From NCBI GenBank assembly GCA_029938135.1, contig JAPYOO010000007.1, positions 1 through 45,754 of the forward strand: a DNA stretch of 45,754 bases, given 5' to 3'. A program made the translations under genes and the position numbers. The notes under the pieces are model-generated. The model was not told the DNA's origin. It saw only the letters and a list, made by a program, of their open reading frames with translations, and did no database searches. The stretch is from Bermanella sp. (lineage in GTDB: Bacteria > Pseudomonadota > Gammaproteobacteria > Pseudomonadales > Oceanobacteraceae). How positions within the stretch are numbered: the first letter of the stretch is position 1; every line of letters begins with the position of its first letter. Positions 15,119 to 25,800 of this stretch are shown piece after piece.

Positions 15119-16636
15119 TTACTCGGCTGTTTCATCGTTATGTAAGTCTATAATGCCACGCTCTTGATTCGCCTTTTTCTTCTTGGCGTCATTACGTCGA
15201 GACTGAAGGTCATCAAGGTATTTATCATCAATGTCACCCGTGATGTATTCACTGTTAAAGACCGAACAGTCAAAATCATACTTCACATCGGTACCTTCAC
15301 AGGTGGCCGAAATTAAATCTTCAAGGTCTTGATAAATTAACCAATCGACTTTTATGGCTTCCCGGATTTCTTCTACGCTACGACCATGAGCAATAAACTC
15401 TTCTTTAGCCGGCATATCAATACCGTAAACATTAGGGTAACGAACTGGTGGCGCTGCACTGGCAAAATAGACCTTATTGGCGCCCGCATCGCGCGCCATT
15501 TGAACAATTTGCTCACAGGTCGTGCCACGAACAATTGAGTCATCAACCAATAATACGTTTTTACCACGGAACTCTAAGTCCAAGGCATTAAGTTTTTGCC
15601 TAACGGATTTTTTACGCAACTGCTGCCCAGGCATAATAAAGGTTCGCCCGATAAAACGATTTTTTTCAAAACCTTCGCGATACTTAACACCCAGTCGATT
15701 GGCCAGCTCTAACGCTGAACTACGGCTAGTATCTGGAATGGGGATTACCACGTCGATATCATGATTGGGGCGTTCTTTTAATATTTTTTCAGCTAATTTA
15801 GCACCCATTTTTAAGCGTGCTTTGTAAACTGAAATCTTATCGATAATAGAGTCAGGTCGAGCAAAGTAAACGTGCTCAAAAATACACGGTGTTAACTTTG
15901 GGTTATCGCTGCACTGTTGAGTGTGCAGGTTACCGTCAACATCAATAAATACCGCTTCGCCAGGCTCAATATCACGGATCAATTCATACCCTAAAGCATC
16001 AAGCGCCACGCTTTCAGAAGCGATCATGTACTCTGGCCCACTGGCCGTTTCGCGCTTACCAAAAACCGCTGGGCGAATACCGTTAGGATCTCGAAACCCA
16101 ACCACACCGTAACCCGCCAACATGGCGATCACGGCATAACCGCCTTTAATGCGTTTATGAACACGCTTTACAGTTTCAAATACATCTTGAGCTTTGGGTA
16201 CTAATTGTTTTTGCTCTTGTAGCTCATGAGCAAACACGTTAAGCAACACTTCAGAATCACTGTTGGTATTCACGTGACGTAAATCTTCACGATACACTTC
16301 TTCAACCAACTCATGGGCATTGGTTAAGTTGCCATTGTGCGCCAGCACTATTCCATAAGGACTGTTCACATAAAATGGTTGAGCTTCAGCAGAACTCGAG
16401 CTGCCAGCCGTTGGATAGCGTACATGTCCTATCCCCATATTCCCCACTAAGCGCTGCATGTGACGTGAACGAAACACATCTTTTACTAAGCCGTTATCTT
16501 TACGTAAGTAAAAACGACCTTCGTCACAAGTCACCATACCTGCCGCATCTTGACCACGATGCTGCAACACAGTGAGTGCGTCATACAACCCTTGATTCAC
16601 ATTGCTCTTAGCAACTAAACCAACAATGCCACACAT
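15119..16636 (-). CDS. purF: Amidophosphoribosyltransferase
   Basis: Catalyses the first committed step of purine synthesis, making phosphoribosylamine from PRPP and glutamine. The 505 residues equal the E. coli enzyme in length. The glutaminase nucleophile is Cys2 (MCGIVGLV). The N-terminal Ntn domain shows [12 protein letters not shown] and LAHNGNL. The PRPP loop is [13 protein letters not shown] in the C-terminal phosphoribosyltransferase domain. A GAGG ribosome site precedes the ATG. It follows cvpA by 25 bases and is followed by metZ after 13 bases, so cvpA-purF-metZ is probably one operon. Confidence 0.97.
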   Translation of the reverse strand: MCGIVGLVAKSNVNQGLYDALTVLQHRGQDAAGMVTCDEGRFYLRKDNGLVKDVFRSRHMQRLVGNMGIGHVRYPTAGSSSSAEAQPFYVNSPYGIVLAHNGNLTNAHELVEEVYREDLRHVNTNSDSEVLLNVFAHELQEQKQLVPKAQDVFETVKRVHKRIKGGYAVIAMLAGYGVVGFRDPNGIRPAVFGKRETASGPEYMIASESVALDALGYELIRDIEPGEAVFIDVDGNLHTQQCSDNPKLTPCIFEHVYFARPDSIIDKISVYKARLKMGAKLAEKILKERPNHDIDVVIPIPDTSRSSALELANRLGVKYREGFEKNRFIGRTFIMPGQQLRKKSVRQKLNALDLEFRGKNVLLVDDSIVRGTTCEQIVQMARDAGANKVYFASAAPPVRYPNVYGIDMPAKEEFIAHGRSVEEIREAIKVDWLIYQDLEDLISATCEGTDVKYDFDCSVFNSEYITGDIDDKYLDDLQSRRNDAKKKKANQERGIIDLHNDETAE

Positions 16637-16661
16637 GGCGTTACCTCTTTACAGACGTTAA

Positions 16662-17162
16662 TTAACTGGCTTGACCCAGAGTTAAAAGACTTTGCGTGGC
16701 GCCTGGCAAGATATTCTTGGACCAGCTCACCATTAATTCAAAATGAGGGATAAAACTTGATTCTAACCACCAAGGGTCTTGGCTAAATGCGGTCATTTGT
16801 AAACCGTAAATCGCGGCTGTGACCATGATAAGCCCTCGGGTAACACCAAATACAATGCCAAACATTCTGTCGGTACCCGCTAATCCGGTAGCGCGAACTA
16901 ATTCACCTACCAAATGATTAAGCATAGAACCAATTATAAGCGTTACAGCAAAAAGTATTCCGAAAGCAGCCCCATAGCGGGCCGAAGGGGTTTGAATCCA
17001 TTGGGTCAACAACACATCAAGGTGACCACTAAATATACGAGCAATAACAAATGCCGCCACCCAGCTTATAAGAGATAACATCTCCTTAACAAAGCCACGC
17101 TTAATACTAATAAGGGCAGATATAAGCACGACAGCAAGAATGACCCAGTCAATGGTTAACAT
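16662..17162 (-). CDS. cvpA: CvpA family inner-membrane protein
   Basis: A 166-residue protein with four hydrophobic segments (about residues 4-20, 28-45, 62-82 and 100-120), the known CvpA layout (162 residues in E. coli). In E. coli it is needed for colicin V production and is encoded just before purF, as here. The start has GGA about eight bases upstream. Its biochemical role is not established in the family. The 210-base gap before it (17163-17372) should contain the promoter of cvpA-purF-metZ; no clear PurR box was seen. Confidence 0.9.
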   Translation of the reverse strand: MLTIDWVILAVVLISALISIKRGFVKEMLSLISWVAAFVIARIFSGHLDVLLTQWIQTPSARYGAAFGILFAVTLIIGSMLNHLVGELVRATGLAGTDRMFGIVFGVTRGLIMVTAAIYGLQMTAFSQDPWWLESSFIPHFELMVSWSKNILPGATQSLLTLGQAS

Positions 17163-17372
17163 GATGAATCCTATGTGCTCGAGTGTAACAATACAAAATA
17201 ATGAAGGCCCCGTTTAAGCGCGCATTCTAACAAAGGGAAATGCCTGCGCAAAGCCATCTCTCCCCTCATATTTAAGTTTTAAGCGGCAAATTTCGTGAAT
17301 ATCCCATCTCACAGTAAAAAGCTTAAAATATAGCCATCAACCACCATAAAAGCTGACCAAACAGACAAATAA

Positions 17373-17912
17373 CTAACCCTTAAAGGGCACTATTTCAGTC
17401 TTCAGTTTAAACCTCTTCTCTATATTTTTTATCTTTTCGAGTAACGAAGATTTTTGACTACTAGGACCCACAAATATACGAGTGTGCTTGCCGTCTAAAG
17501 ACAGCTTTTCATATGCCTTATAACCTGCCGTACGTAACTGATCTCTTAACTTTAAAGCATTTTTAACGTTAGCAAAACTGGCCACTTGAATTTGCCAAAC
17601 CACGGCTTTCCCTGCGCTTGTGGTAACGGGGATTTCAAACCCTTTTAGTGGCAGCATTTGAGCATTAACGCTCATGTCTTTCATGGCTACCCGTTTGCCC
17701 GCGCCCATGTTTTGAGGAGTCGGTGAGGACACCACGATTGAAAGGGATTTTGGTAATGGCATTTCCATAGACGGCACATTCGTTTCTGTCGCCACACTTT
17801 TAGCCAAATGCTCTGCATTACGAGTCCTTGAAACTAGGTTGGGTAACACTATAAGGGCTATGGTTACTAGCACCCCTGCCCCTACCAACTTACGCTTTAT
17901 ACCTTCATCCAT
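17373..17912 (-). CDS. dedD: SPOR-domain membrane protein, DedD-like
   Basis: A 179-residue bitopic protein: a short cytoplasmic tail (MDEGIKRKLVGAG), one membrane segment (about 10-26), a linker and a C-terminal SPOR domain (about 100-179, starting VWQIQVASFANVKNA). SPOR domains bind denuded peptidoglycan at the division septum, and E. coli DedD is a non-essential division protein encoded at the same place after folC. The ATG at 17912 is chosen; the longer frame from 17972 overlaps folC and would put charged residues ahead of the tail. With this start it overlaps the folC stop by eight bases (ATGGATGA). Confidence 0.88.
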   Translation of the reverse strand: MDEGIKRKLVGAGVLVTIALIVLPNLVSRTRNAEHLAKSVATETNVPSMEMPLPKSLSIVVSSPTPQNMGAGKRVAMKDMSVNAQMLPLKGFEIPVTTSAGKAVVWQIQVASFANVKNALKLRDQLRTAGYKAYEKLSLDGKHTRIFVGPSSQKSSLLEKIKNIEKRFKLKTEIVPFKG

Positions 17913-19176
17913 TGCTGTGCTCTTTAATCCAATTCTGGGCCTTGGCCACGGTAATGAATGAACCCAATACAATCAGCTCATCTTCATCTTGCATAATACT
18001 TAAAAGCGCAGCAAGAGCCTGTTCGATATCAACATGCTGCTGGTGCTCTCCCAACTGCTGTCTAACCTTATCATGAAGGGACGCGACAGATTGGCCTCTA
18101 AAACCACTAATACCCGCCAAATGCCAACTTTGAACAAGAGGGGCCAAAGCCGCCACAACCCCTTTGGGGTCTTTATCATTAAGCATGGCCAATAACGCGT
18201 AGCGCTTTCCCTTAACAGGGCGCGATGCCAAACGGTTGGCCAACATCTGTGCCGCTTGAGGATTATGGCCCACATCCAAAATAGCATTTAGTGGCTTGCT
18301 AATGATTTGCATTCGGCCTGCCAACTGAGCCAAAACAAGACCCTCACAAATATGCCGTATCGATATTTGAGGGCAAACAAACTGAAGAGCCTGTAAAGCA
18401 GTCGCTGCATTTTCTATGGGAAGACTGGGCAAGGGTAATTTTGTATACGTGATAGGTTGCCCATCACTTGCCAACCCATTCCAATCCCAAGAGTCGCTAT
18501 GCTCTTTAAAGTCAAATTCCTGCCCCTTTACATATAAAGGTGCACTTATACTGGCGGCATGATCCACAAGCGTTGCCTGCGGCAGGCGCTCGCCGCATAT
18601 TGCAGGCAGGCTACTTCTATAAATCCCTGCCTTTTCAAACGCGATACCCGCAAGATCATGCCCCAACCAATCCTGATGATCCAAGCCTATACTGGTGACC
18701 ACTGAAATATCAGGATCCACAATATTAACCGCGTCTAGTCGCCCCCCTAAACCCACTTCTAAAACCGCCGCATCAACATTATGTTTTTTAAACAAATATA
18801 ACGACGACAACGTACCTACTTCAAAATAGGTTAATAAAATATCCCCTCGCTGCTCATCGATTGCTATAAAGCTTTCAATCAGGTCTTCATCCGATACAGG
18901 GGTACCGTTAATTTTTACGCGTTCATTATAAAAATGTAAATGTGGACTCATGTAGCTGCCTACTTTCATAGGGACTTGCTGCAAAATACTGCTACACATA
19001 GTGACCGTTGAACCTTTGCCATTAGTACCCGCCACCATAATGATTAATGGCGCAGGCTTGAGCAAATCCATTTTGCTAGCCACTTTTTGTACACGGTTCA
19101 ACCCCATGTCAATTTCACTAGGGTGAAGAGATTCTAAATATTCGAGCCATTGGGATAGGGTTTTATTGGGAGACAT
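17905..19176 (-). CDS. folC: Bifunctional folylpolyglutamate/dihydrofolate synthase
   Basis: Adds glutamate to dihydropteroate and to folates. The P-loop is VAGTNGKGSTVT, followed by SPHLHFYNERVKING, both diagnostic of FolC. GLGGRLDAVN and GLDHQDWLG belong to the Mur ligase-like central domain, and ILDVGHNPQAA to the C-terminal domain. The start at 19176 (MSPNKTLSQWLEYLESLHP) is chosen by agreement with the family N-terminus; the frame is open 22 residues further to 19242, and no strong ribosome site decides it. It lies 86 bases after trpA. In relatives accD stands in this position before folC but is not found here. Confidence 0.93.
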   Translation of the reverse strand: MSPNKTLSQWLEYLESLHPSEIDMGLNRVQKVASKMDLLKPAPLIIMVAGTNGKGSTVTMCSSILQQVPMKVGSYMSPHLHFYNERVKINGTPVSDEDLIESFIAIDEQRGDILLTYFEVGTLSSLYLFKKHNVDAAVLEVGLGGRLDAVNIVDPDISVVTSIGLDHQDWLGHDLAGIAFEKAGIYRSSLPAICGERLPQATLVDHAASISAPLYVKGQEFDFKEHSDSWDWNGLASDGQPITYTKLPLPSLPIENAATALQALQFVCPQISIRHICEGLVLAQLAGRMQIISKPLNAILDVGHNPQAAQMLANRLASRPVKGKRYALLAMLNDKDPKGVVAALAPLVQSWHLAGISGFRGQSVASLHDKVRQQLGEHQQHVDIEQALAALLSIMQDEDELIVLGSFITVAKAQNWIKEHSNG

Positions 19177-19262
19177 GTTTTCTTGCTGGTTTTTAAATTC
19201 ATAAACATCGGCACGATTGTAAAAACTCATGCCGACATACACTGTACAGATTAAAGGGCTAA

Positions 19263-20072
19263 CTAAACCGCAGCATCCATTGCCTGACGCATTTGAGTCA
19301 TAATTTCAGCCAATTCTTGCTTGATCTGGCTTTCATTGTTGATATTACGCGCCACACAGTTTACTAAGGCACTGCCCACGATAACGCCGTCGGCCACTTT
19401 TGCCACAGCCGCTGCCGTAGCGCCGTCTTTAATGCCAAAACCCACTGCCAATGGTAAATCTGTTTTAGCACGAATACGATCTAGGTTAGCTTTAACGTCG
19501 TCAATATCCAATGCAGCAGAACCTGTCACACCTTTTACCGATACATAATACAAGTAGCCTTGTGCATGTTTGCAAATTAGATCTGCGCGGTAATCAGGGG
19601 TAGTCGGTGCCATCAGAAAAATACACTGAATATTTTGCTTAGATAACATGTCTGCCAAATCGGCCGACTCTTCTGGTGGCATGTCAACGACCAACACGGC
19701 ATCAATATCCGCTTCTTTGGCTAATTCAGAAAACGCCTCATAACCTAACACTTCAATGGGGTTTAAATACCCCATTAAGACAACGGCCGTTTTTTTATTG
19801 GTTTCTCTGAAGGTTTTCACCATCCCCAATACGTCGCGCAAACTTGTATTGTGAGCAAGGGCACGTTCACACGCCAACTGAATCACAGGACCATCAGCCA
19901 TAGGGTCTGTAAAAGGCACTCCTAGCTCAATGATATCCGCGCCATTTTCAACTAGGCAATGCATCAATTCAACGGTTAAACCCGGTCTTGGATCACCCCC
20001 AGTGATGTAGGGGATTAAGGCTTTTTTACCGGTGACTTTCAGCTCTTTAAAACAACGATCTACTCTGTTCAT
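19263..20072 (-). CDS. trpA: Tryptophan synthase alpha subunit
   Basis: Cleaves indole-3-glycerol phosphate to indole, which is passed to TrpB. With the start at 20072 ([11 protein letters not shown]) the protein has 269 residues, and the catalytic Glu49 (IIELGVPF) and Asp60 (PMADGP) fall at the E. coli numbering. Phosphate-binding GFGIKDG and VIVGSALV are present. The ATG at 20072 has AAAGG seven bases upstream; an ATG six bases earlier is too close to it. A 19-base gap separates it from trpB, so the two are coupled. Confidence 0.96.
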   Translation of the reverse strand: MNRVDRCFKELKVTGKKALIPYITGGDPRPGLTVELMHCLVENGADIIELGVPFTDPMADGPVIQLACERALAHNTSLRDVLGMVKTFRETNKKTAVVLMGYLNPIEVLGYEAFSELAKEADIDAVLVVDMPPEESADLADMLSKQNIQCIFLMAPTTPDYRADLICKHAQGYLYYVSVKGVTGSAALDIDDVKANLDRIRAKTDLPLAVGFGIKDGATAAAVAKVADGVIVGSALVNCVARNINNESQIKQELAEIMTQMRQAMDAAV

Positions 20073-20091
20073 GTTCATACCTTTCGTTGAA

Positions 20092-21303
20092 TTAAACTTC
20101 AATGCCATCAAGGGCAGCGACAGTGTGAATATCTTTATCGCCACGCCCAGACAGATTGATGACTACAATTTTGTCTTTACCCATCTTCGCCGCTTGCTTC
20201 ATACCATAAGCCACCGCATGACTGGACTCTAGCGCAGGGATAATACCCTCAACTTCAGTAAGCGTATGAAAAGCATCCAACGCTTCCTTATCGGTTGCTG
20301 CTACGTAATTAACACGGCCAATGTCTTTTAGATAAGAGTGCTCAGGGCCAACACCGGGGTAATCCAATCCCGCTGAAACAGAATGAGTGGACATGATCTG
20401 ACCATTTTCATCTTCCATTAAATAGGTGCGGTTACCGTGCAGCACACCGGGTTTCCCTTTACACAAGGGAGCAGCATGATCATCACCATCAAGACCAAGA
20501 CCACCCGCTTCAACGCCGTACATATCGACCGTTTCGTCTTCAATGAAAGGATAAAACAGACCAATAGCGTTTGAGCCGCCACCAATACATGCAACGACCG
20601 CATCTGGTAAACGCCCTTCTTGCTCCATACATTGGCGTTTGGCTTCACGACCAATAACAGCCTGAAAATCACGTACCAGTTTAGGGTAAGGATGCGGGCC
20701 TGCTGCGGTGCCGATTATGTAAAAGGTGTCATCTACATTTGTTACCCAATGGCGCATGGCCTCGTTCATGGCATCTTTTAAAGTAGCCGTGCCCGATGTT
20801 ACCGAAACGACTTTTGCGCCCAATAAACGCATACGATAAACATTAAGCTTTTGACGCTCAATATCAGTTGCTCCCATGAATACCGTACATTCAAGACCCA
20901 AACGTGCTGCCACTGTTGCGGTGGCTACACCATGTTGGCCTGCTCCTGTTTCAGCAATAACTTTGGGTTTTCCGGTATGTTTAGCCAATAACGCTTGGCC
21001 AATGGTGTTATTTATTTTGTGAGCACCGGTATGATTCAGGTCTTCACGTTTAAGGTATATTTTTGCGCCACCCACTTCGCGGGTAAGGCGCTCGGCAAAA
21101 TACAATGGCGATGGACGCCCCACATAGTGCGCAAGGTCCTTATCGTATTCGGCTTGGAACTCAGGGTCCTGACTTAAGCGATCGTACAGCTCAGTTAAGT
21201 CATCAAGCGCGGCCATTAAAGTCTCGGATACAAAACGACCACCATAGGGGCCAAAATGTCCGGATTTTGTGGGTAGTTGTGTTACCGCTTTAAGATCGGT
21301 CAC
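20092..21303 (-). CDS. trpB: Tryptophan synthase beta subunit
   Basis: A PLP enzyme that condenses indole with serine to make tryptophan. It has 403 residues, the usual length. The PLP lysine is Lys96 in [20 protein letters not shown] binds the cofactor phosphate, and [12 protein letters not shown] and the C-terminal SGRGDKD are typical of TrpB1. Its start overlaps the end of trpF by 14 bases, giving a tight trpF-trpB-trpA unit. The remaining trp genes (trpE, trpG, trpD, trpC) are not in the window. Confidence 0.97.
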   Translation of the reverse strand: MTDLKAVTQLPTKSGHFGPYGGRFVSETLMAALDDLTELYDRLSQDPEFQAEYDKDLAHYVGRPSPLYFAERLTREVGGAKIYLKREDLNHTGAHKINNTIGQALLAKHTGKPKVIAETGAGQHGVATATVAARLGLECTVFMGATDIERQKLNVYRMRLLGAKVVSVTSGTATLKDAMNEAMRHWVTNVDDTFYIIGTAAGPHPYPKLVRDFQAVIGREAKRQCMEQEGRLPDAVVACIGGGSNAIGLFYPFIEDETVDMYGVEAGGLGLDGDDHAAPLCKGKPGVLHGNRTYLMEDENGQIMSTHSVSAGLDYPGVGPEHSYLKDIGRVNYVAATDKEALDAFHTLTEVEGIIPALESSHAVAYGMKQAAKMGKDKIVVINLSGRGDKDIHTVAALDGIEV

Positions 21304-21931
21304 GACGGTTAACCTCTTTTATAAATTCGTTTATTTTACTGTGATCTTTAATACCCTTTTTTGCTTCCACGCCGCCACTTACATCTACTGCAAAGGGCTG
21401 AACTTGGTCAATAGCAAAAGCAATATTATCAGGGGCAAGGCCGCCTGCGAGTATTAAAGGTTTCGGGGATTCAGGTATTAAAGACCAATCAAAGGTCTCA
21501 CCCGTGCCACCTGGCACACCTGGTTTATAGCTGTCTAGAAGAAGCGCCAGTGCGTCTGGGAAGCGCAGGCTCGACGCCACCACATCCGACGTTTGCCTAA
21601 CGCGGATGGCTTTGATGTAGGGGCGCTGGAATTGACTACAGAAATCACTTTCTTCGTCACCATGAAATTGAAGTAGGTCAATTCTAACCTCTTCCAGGAC
21701 TTTGCGCACCTCTTCAACACCGGGATTAACAAACAAAGCCACCACAGTGACAAAAGCTGGCACTGATTTAACGATCTCTTTTGCCATCTCAATGGTTACT
21801 GCGCGTGGACTCGGCCCATAAAATACCAAACCAATGGCATCCGCTCCCGCGGCAACAACCTGTGCTGCATCTTCCGCGCGGGTTATGCCGCAAATTTTTA
21901 CACGAGTACGCTGGTATTTCTTTTCGCTCAT
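21290..21931 (-). CDS. trpF: Phosphoribosylanthranilate isomerase
   Basis: Isomerises phosphoribosylanthranilate in tryptophan synthesis. The 213-residue TIM barrel carries the general base Cys14 in [18 protein letters not shown] and [12 protein letters not shown] (phosphate site), and the catalytic Asp in VDVSGGVE. It is a separate enzyme here rather than the TrpC-TrpF fusion of enterobacteria. It starts five bases after the truA stop and overlaps trpB, so truA-trpF-trpB-trpA look co-transcribed. Confidence 0.96.
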   Translation of the reverse strand: MSEKKYQRTRVKICGITRAEDAAQVVAAGADAIGLVFYGPSPRAVTIEMAKEIVKSVPAFVTVVALFVNPGVEEVRKVLEEVRIDLLQFHGDEESDFCSQFQRPYIKAIRVRQTSDVVASSLRFPDALALLLDSYKPGVPGGTGETFDWSLIPESPKPLILAGGLAPDNIAFAIDQVQPFAVDVSGGVEAKKGIKDHSKINEFIKEVNRRDRS

Positions 21932-21936
21932 TTGGG

Positions 21937-22767
21937 TTAGCCGTTACTTGATTGCATAAAGGTATAAAACGGGGGGCCTGTATTTACAATGGGTAATTCA
22001 GGGTAGTCGGGGTAATCCACATCAACAAAATACAAGCCTCCACCAGGGGCCGTAACACCTGCTTGCCTTCTGTCTTTGGCCGCTAAAACCTCGCTGCACC
22101 ATTCAACCGGTTTACTGCCCTGCCCTATGGGCAATAAAACCCCCGCGATGTTTCGCACCATATGATATAAAAATGCATTCGCACACACCTCAAGCACCAC
22201 CCACTCGCCTTGGCGCTTAACACTGATATCTAACATAGTACGATTGGCGTGATTGGCTTGGCAATCACTGGCTTGAAAAGACGTAAAGTTATGAAGCCCC
22301 ATCAATGCTTGCGCTGCTTCATGCATTTTTTGGGCGTCCAAAGGCCTGCGCCACCAAGTCACCTGATCATGCATCAAACCCGGTTTTATCGCTTTGTTCA
22401 TAATAAAATAACGATAACGACGTGAAACAGCACTAAAACGCGCATGGAAATTATCATCTACGGCCTGCACCCAATTGACACACACGCCATCGGGTAAATT
22501 CGTATTGATGCCCATCTTCCAAGCATGCCCGTCACGCACAGCCATGCTGTCAAAATGAACAACTTGAGCACTGGCATGCACACCCGCGTCTGTTCTGCCG
22601 GCGCACATTAATTTAACGGGATGATTGGCCACCTTTGAAGCGGCTCGCTCTAACGCCGCCTGAACACTCTTACCTGGATGGTGAATTTGACTCTGCCATC
22701 CTTTGAACAGGGCGCCATTATATTCAACACCTGCCACCCAGCGCTGTACTTTAGGAACTTGCTCCAT
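21937..22767 (-). CDS. truA: tRNA pseudouridine(38-40) synthase
   Basis: Makes pseudouridine at positions 38-40 in the anticodon arm of tRNAs. The catalytic Asp60 lies in CAGRTDAGVHA, the hallmark of the family, and falls at the same number as in E. coli. VEYNGALFKGWQ near the N-terminus and FLYHMVRNIAGVL towards the C-terminus are also typical. Length is 276 residues (E. coli 270). It is downstream of fimV, separated by the fimV terminator, and begins the truA-trpF-trpB-trpA run. Confidence 0.96.
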   Translation of the reverse strand: MEQVPKVQRWVAGVEYNGALFKGWQSQIHHPGKSVQAALERAASKVANHPVKLMCAGRTDAGVHASAQVVHFDSMAVRDGHAWKMGINTNLPDGVCVNWVQAVDDNFHARFSAVSRRYRYFIMNKAIKPGLMHDQVTWWRRPLDAQKMHEAAQALMGLHNFTSFQASDCQANHANRTMLDISVKRQGEWVVLEVCANAFLYHMVRNIAGVLLPIGQGSKPVEWCSEVLAAKDRRQAGVTAPGGGLYFVDVDYPDYPELPIVNTGPPFYTFMQSSNG

Positions 22768-22822
22768 ACCGCTTAATCCAAACTAAAAGCTAAAAGTAAC
22801 TTAAGGGCACTTTATTCGAACC

Positions 22823-22858
22823 CAAAAAAGAAAACCCGAATATGTTGCCATATCCGGG
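22823..22858 (-). terminator. Terminator of fimV
   Basis: On the minus strand CCCGGATAT (22858-22850) pairs with ATATTCGGG (22843-22835), with a G-U pair that only works in minus-strand RNA. TTTTCTTTTTTG follows. The hairpin is 28 bases after the fimV stop. Confidence 0.85.
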
Positions 22859-22885
22859 ATTGTGATCGCTTCACCCCTTAAGGGT

Positions 22886-25800
22886 TTAGGCTAGGCTATC
22901 CAGAAGACCACCCGCATCTTGTTTCTGTTTATCGGTGCCCTCTTCAAGAACCTCTTGAAGTATTTCTTTAGCGCCGTCTTTGTCATCCATATCAATGTAA
23001 GCACGCGCCAAATCCAGTTTGGTTTCGCTTTCATCTGTACCACTTAAAAAGTCTAAATCAGCATCCAAATCAGAAAGGTCTAAATCACCACCTTCAACTT
23101 CAGCTTCTTCTGGCAATGACTCAACTTCAGCAACACTATCAAAATCAAGCAACTCAGCATCGAGCTCTTTAGACAGATTATCTAAGTCCTGCAAAGAGCT
23201 GTCATCTGCTACTGCATCTTCTTCGATCCCTAGATCCATATCTAAGGAAATCTCATCAAGCTCAGCACTCTCACCTGAATCTGTGTGCAAATCGACCTGT
23301 GTATCATCACTCAATACTGGAAGGTCTTCATCAACTAAATCAAACGACAAACCATCTGTATCATCAAGTTCAGCATCTAGAGTTAAATCAAACCCTTCAT
23401 CCAAGGCAATGTCATTATCCTCAAGAACAGGTAATTCATCCGACAACTCTAAGGACAAATCATCATTCACACCTAAATCAGCGTCTAGGGTTAACGAATC
23501 TTCTGTATCAAGGGATAGATCTAATTCATTTAAGTCATCTAAAGTATTATCAAGAGAACCCGATAAACCATCGTCAAGTTCCGATAAATCCAAGTCTAAA
23601 TCAGCAGCTTCGGTTTCATTAGTATTATCATCAAGCCCTAGGTCAAATTCTAAGTCATTAGATTCCAAATCATCAGTGAAATCCAAATCTATTGCGGAGC
23701 TGTCATCACTGCTAGCTTCACTTGCACTGTCTAGATCAAACGACACTTCGTCTAGAGTATCTGTTTCGAAGTCCAGACTATTTTCTGAATCTAGCTCAAG
23801 TGAATCCAACGATTCAGCAGTGGATGGCCCATCATCCAGACCCAATCCATCAAGGTCGAAGTTCAAATCTCCGTCATCTAAATCACTGGCATTAAAGTCA
23901 AGATCGCCAACATCTGAATCATTTGAAATTTCTAGGTCAAGTTCTCCGCCCATATCAAGCGCATGATCATCTTGGGAGCCATTATCGTCTCCCATTTCTT
24001 CACGGAACTGACTGGCTTTTTCTTGATCAGCAACAGACCCTTGCGCTACAACATAATCATAATGGGAAGCAATGGAACCCTGATCACCCATGGCCACCAG
24101 CACTTCCATCAACTTAATTCGTAAGTCCATTCGAGCCGGCTGGCTCTGTAATGTCTTCTCAAGTAAACCGCGAGCTTGGTCAAAACGATCGTAGGCAATG
24201 TAAATTTCGACTTCACCCAAAACATCAGTACTCTCTTGACTATCATCTAGAGCATCGGGCAGACCTGTCTCTGGCTCACCAAAGTCATCAACTCGGGTCA
24301 CTAGGTCGTCGTCCGATAAGTCTTCTGCGCCACTAATTTCTAGGTCAGAAAATTCATCATCAAAATCCGCACCCAACTGGTCATCTGAGCCATCCAAAGG
24401 GTCTAAGCCTTCAAAATTAGACATGTCAGCCACTGACTCTTCGGCCTGCTTTTCTTTTCTCTTGCGAACAAAGTTCACACCAAATAGAGCCAGAAACAAC
24501 GCACCTAATACACCACCCATTATAGGTGGGTTTTCCATGGCGAAAGCCATTGCATCAAATGGCTCGTCTTCCACCACTTCAGGCAGCGGAGTAAATTTAG
24601 GCTTTGGCTTTTTAACCGCTTCAGGCTTCATTACTTCAGAGGCTGCTTGATCCCCTGACATCTCACTTGGAATTGCTTTTTCGTTAGATGAGAAGTTTAA
24701 ATCGGCTTTTGCATTATCGTTAGCCATTGCGGCAGCAGCGAGTTTATCCAATTCTGCTTGACGAGAATCCACACCTTGTTCATCGCCCGATTTAGCAAAA
24801 CCGGCCTGAAGTGCCACCATTTGCTCATCTTTAAGGCTAATGATGCGCTGCAGAGTTTTGATCTGATCTTCAAGTAAATCTAAACGAGCATTTAGCTCTA
24901 AACTATCTCGCTTTGATTTATCCAAATCTTCAAGGGCAAGAGACAGTTCATTATCTAACTTAGACTGGTCTCCGGCAGCTTGAGCCATCACCTCGCCACT
25001 CGCACCTCGTTCGCTATCGGTGGTGGCTGCACCACCGGCTAACAATTTAAGCTCAGCACCACTAAGCTCATCATCACGTTCAATGGCCTGAGACTTACTA
25101 GTGGCATCTAACTGGGCTTTTTGAGTTGATAAGAACTGGTTTTGAATGGCCACTTCAGATACAGATTCTTTAAAATTGCGAGCTCGTATCTGTTCTTCAT
25201 CAGGAACACGCAGTACCTGATTTTTCTTTAAGCGGTTAATGTTCCCACCAATAAAGGCATCTGGATTTAAATCTTGAATGGCTAACATGGTTTGCTGAGG
25301 TGAAACACTGCGATTAGGACGTGTACGTAGAGCCACTTCCCACAACGTGTCATCAGAGCGCACGGCATAGGTTTCAGGTAAAGGTGCAGTTTCTACTTCT
25401 ACAGATTCGGACACGACCTCTTCAGTAAGCGTGTCATCTTGCACTGACTCATCACTAAGTAACTCATCTTCAACAGACTCGTCCTCTACATCGGCAAGAT
25501 CAGAGATATCACTTTCATCGGACTCATCTTCTACATCTTCAAGATCAGAGATATCACTTTCTTCAGTAACTTGCTCTTCACTTTCATCTAGGTACTCAGA
25601 ATCATCATCCACTGCATCTGGAATATCTGCTAGATCGTCGATGCCACCGGTACCCGGCAACATAGCACCACCGGCTTCCACGTCAGAATCTTGAGTAAAC
25701 TCGTCCTCAAACTCATCTTCCACCACAGGGGCAGATACAGATTGAGCTTCATCTTCTGAGAAGACTGGAGGATCAAGCAATAAGGTGTATTCACGCAGTA

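Noticed and set aside
17905-17972. Longer start for the DedD-like protein at 17972
   Set aside because: It would overlap folC by 68 bases and place a tryptophan/proline-rich extension before the usual short tail; the ATG at 17912 fits the family and overlaps the stop by only eight bases.
23019-23966. Long open frame of 315 codons on the plus strand opposite fimV, very serine-rich
   Set aside because: It is the antisense of the Asp/Glu/Ser-rich FimV tail. Repeated GAT/GAA/TCA-type codons leave the opposite strand free of stops; no ribosome site or family resemblance was seen.
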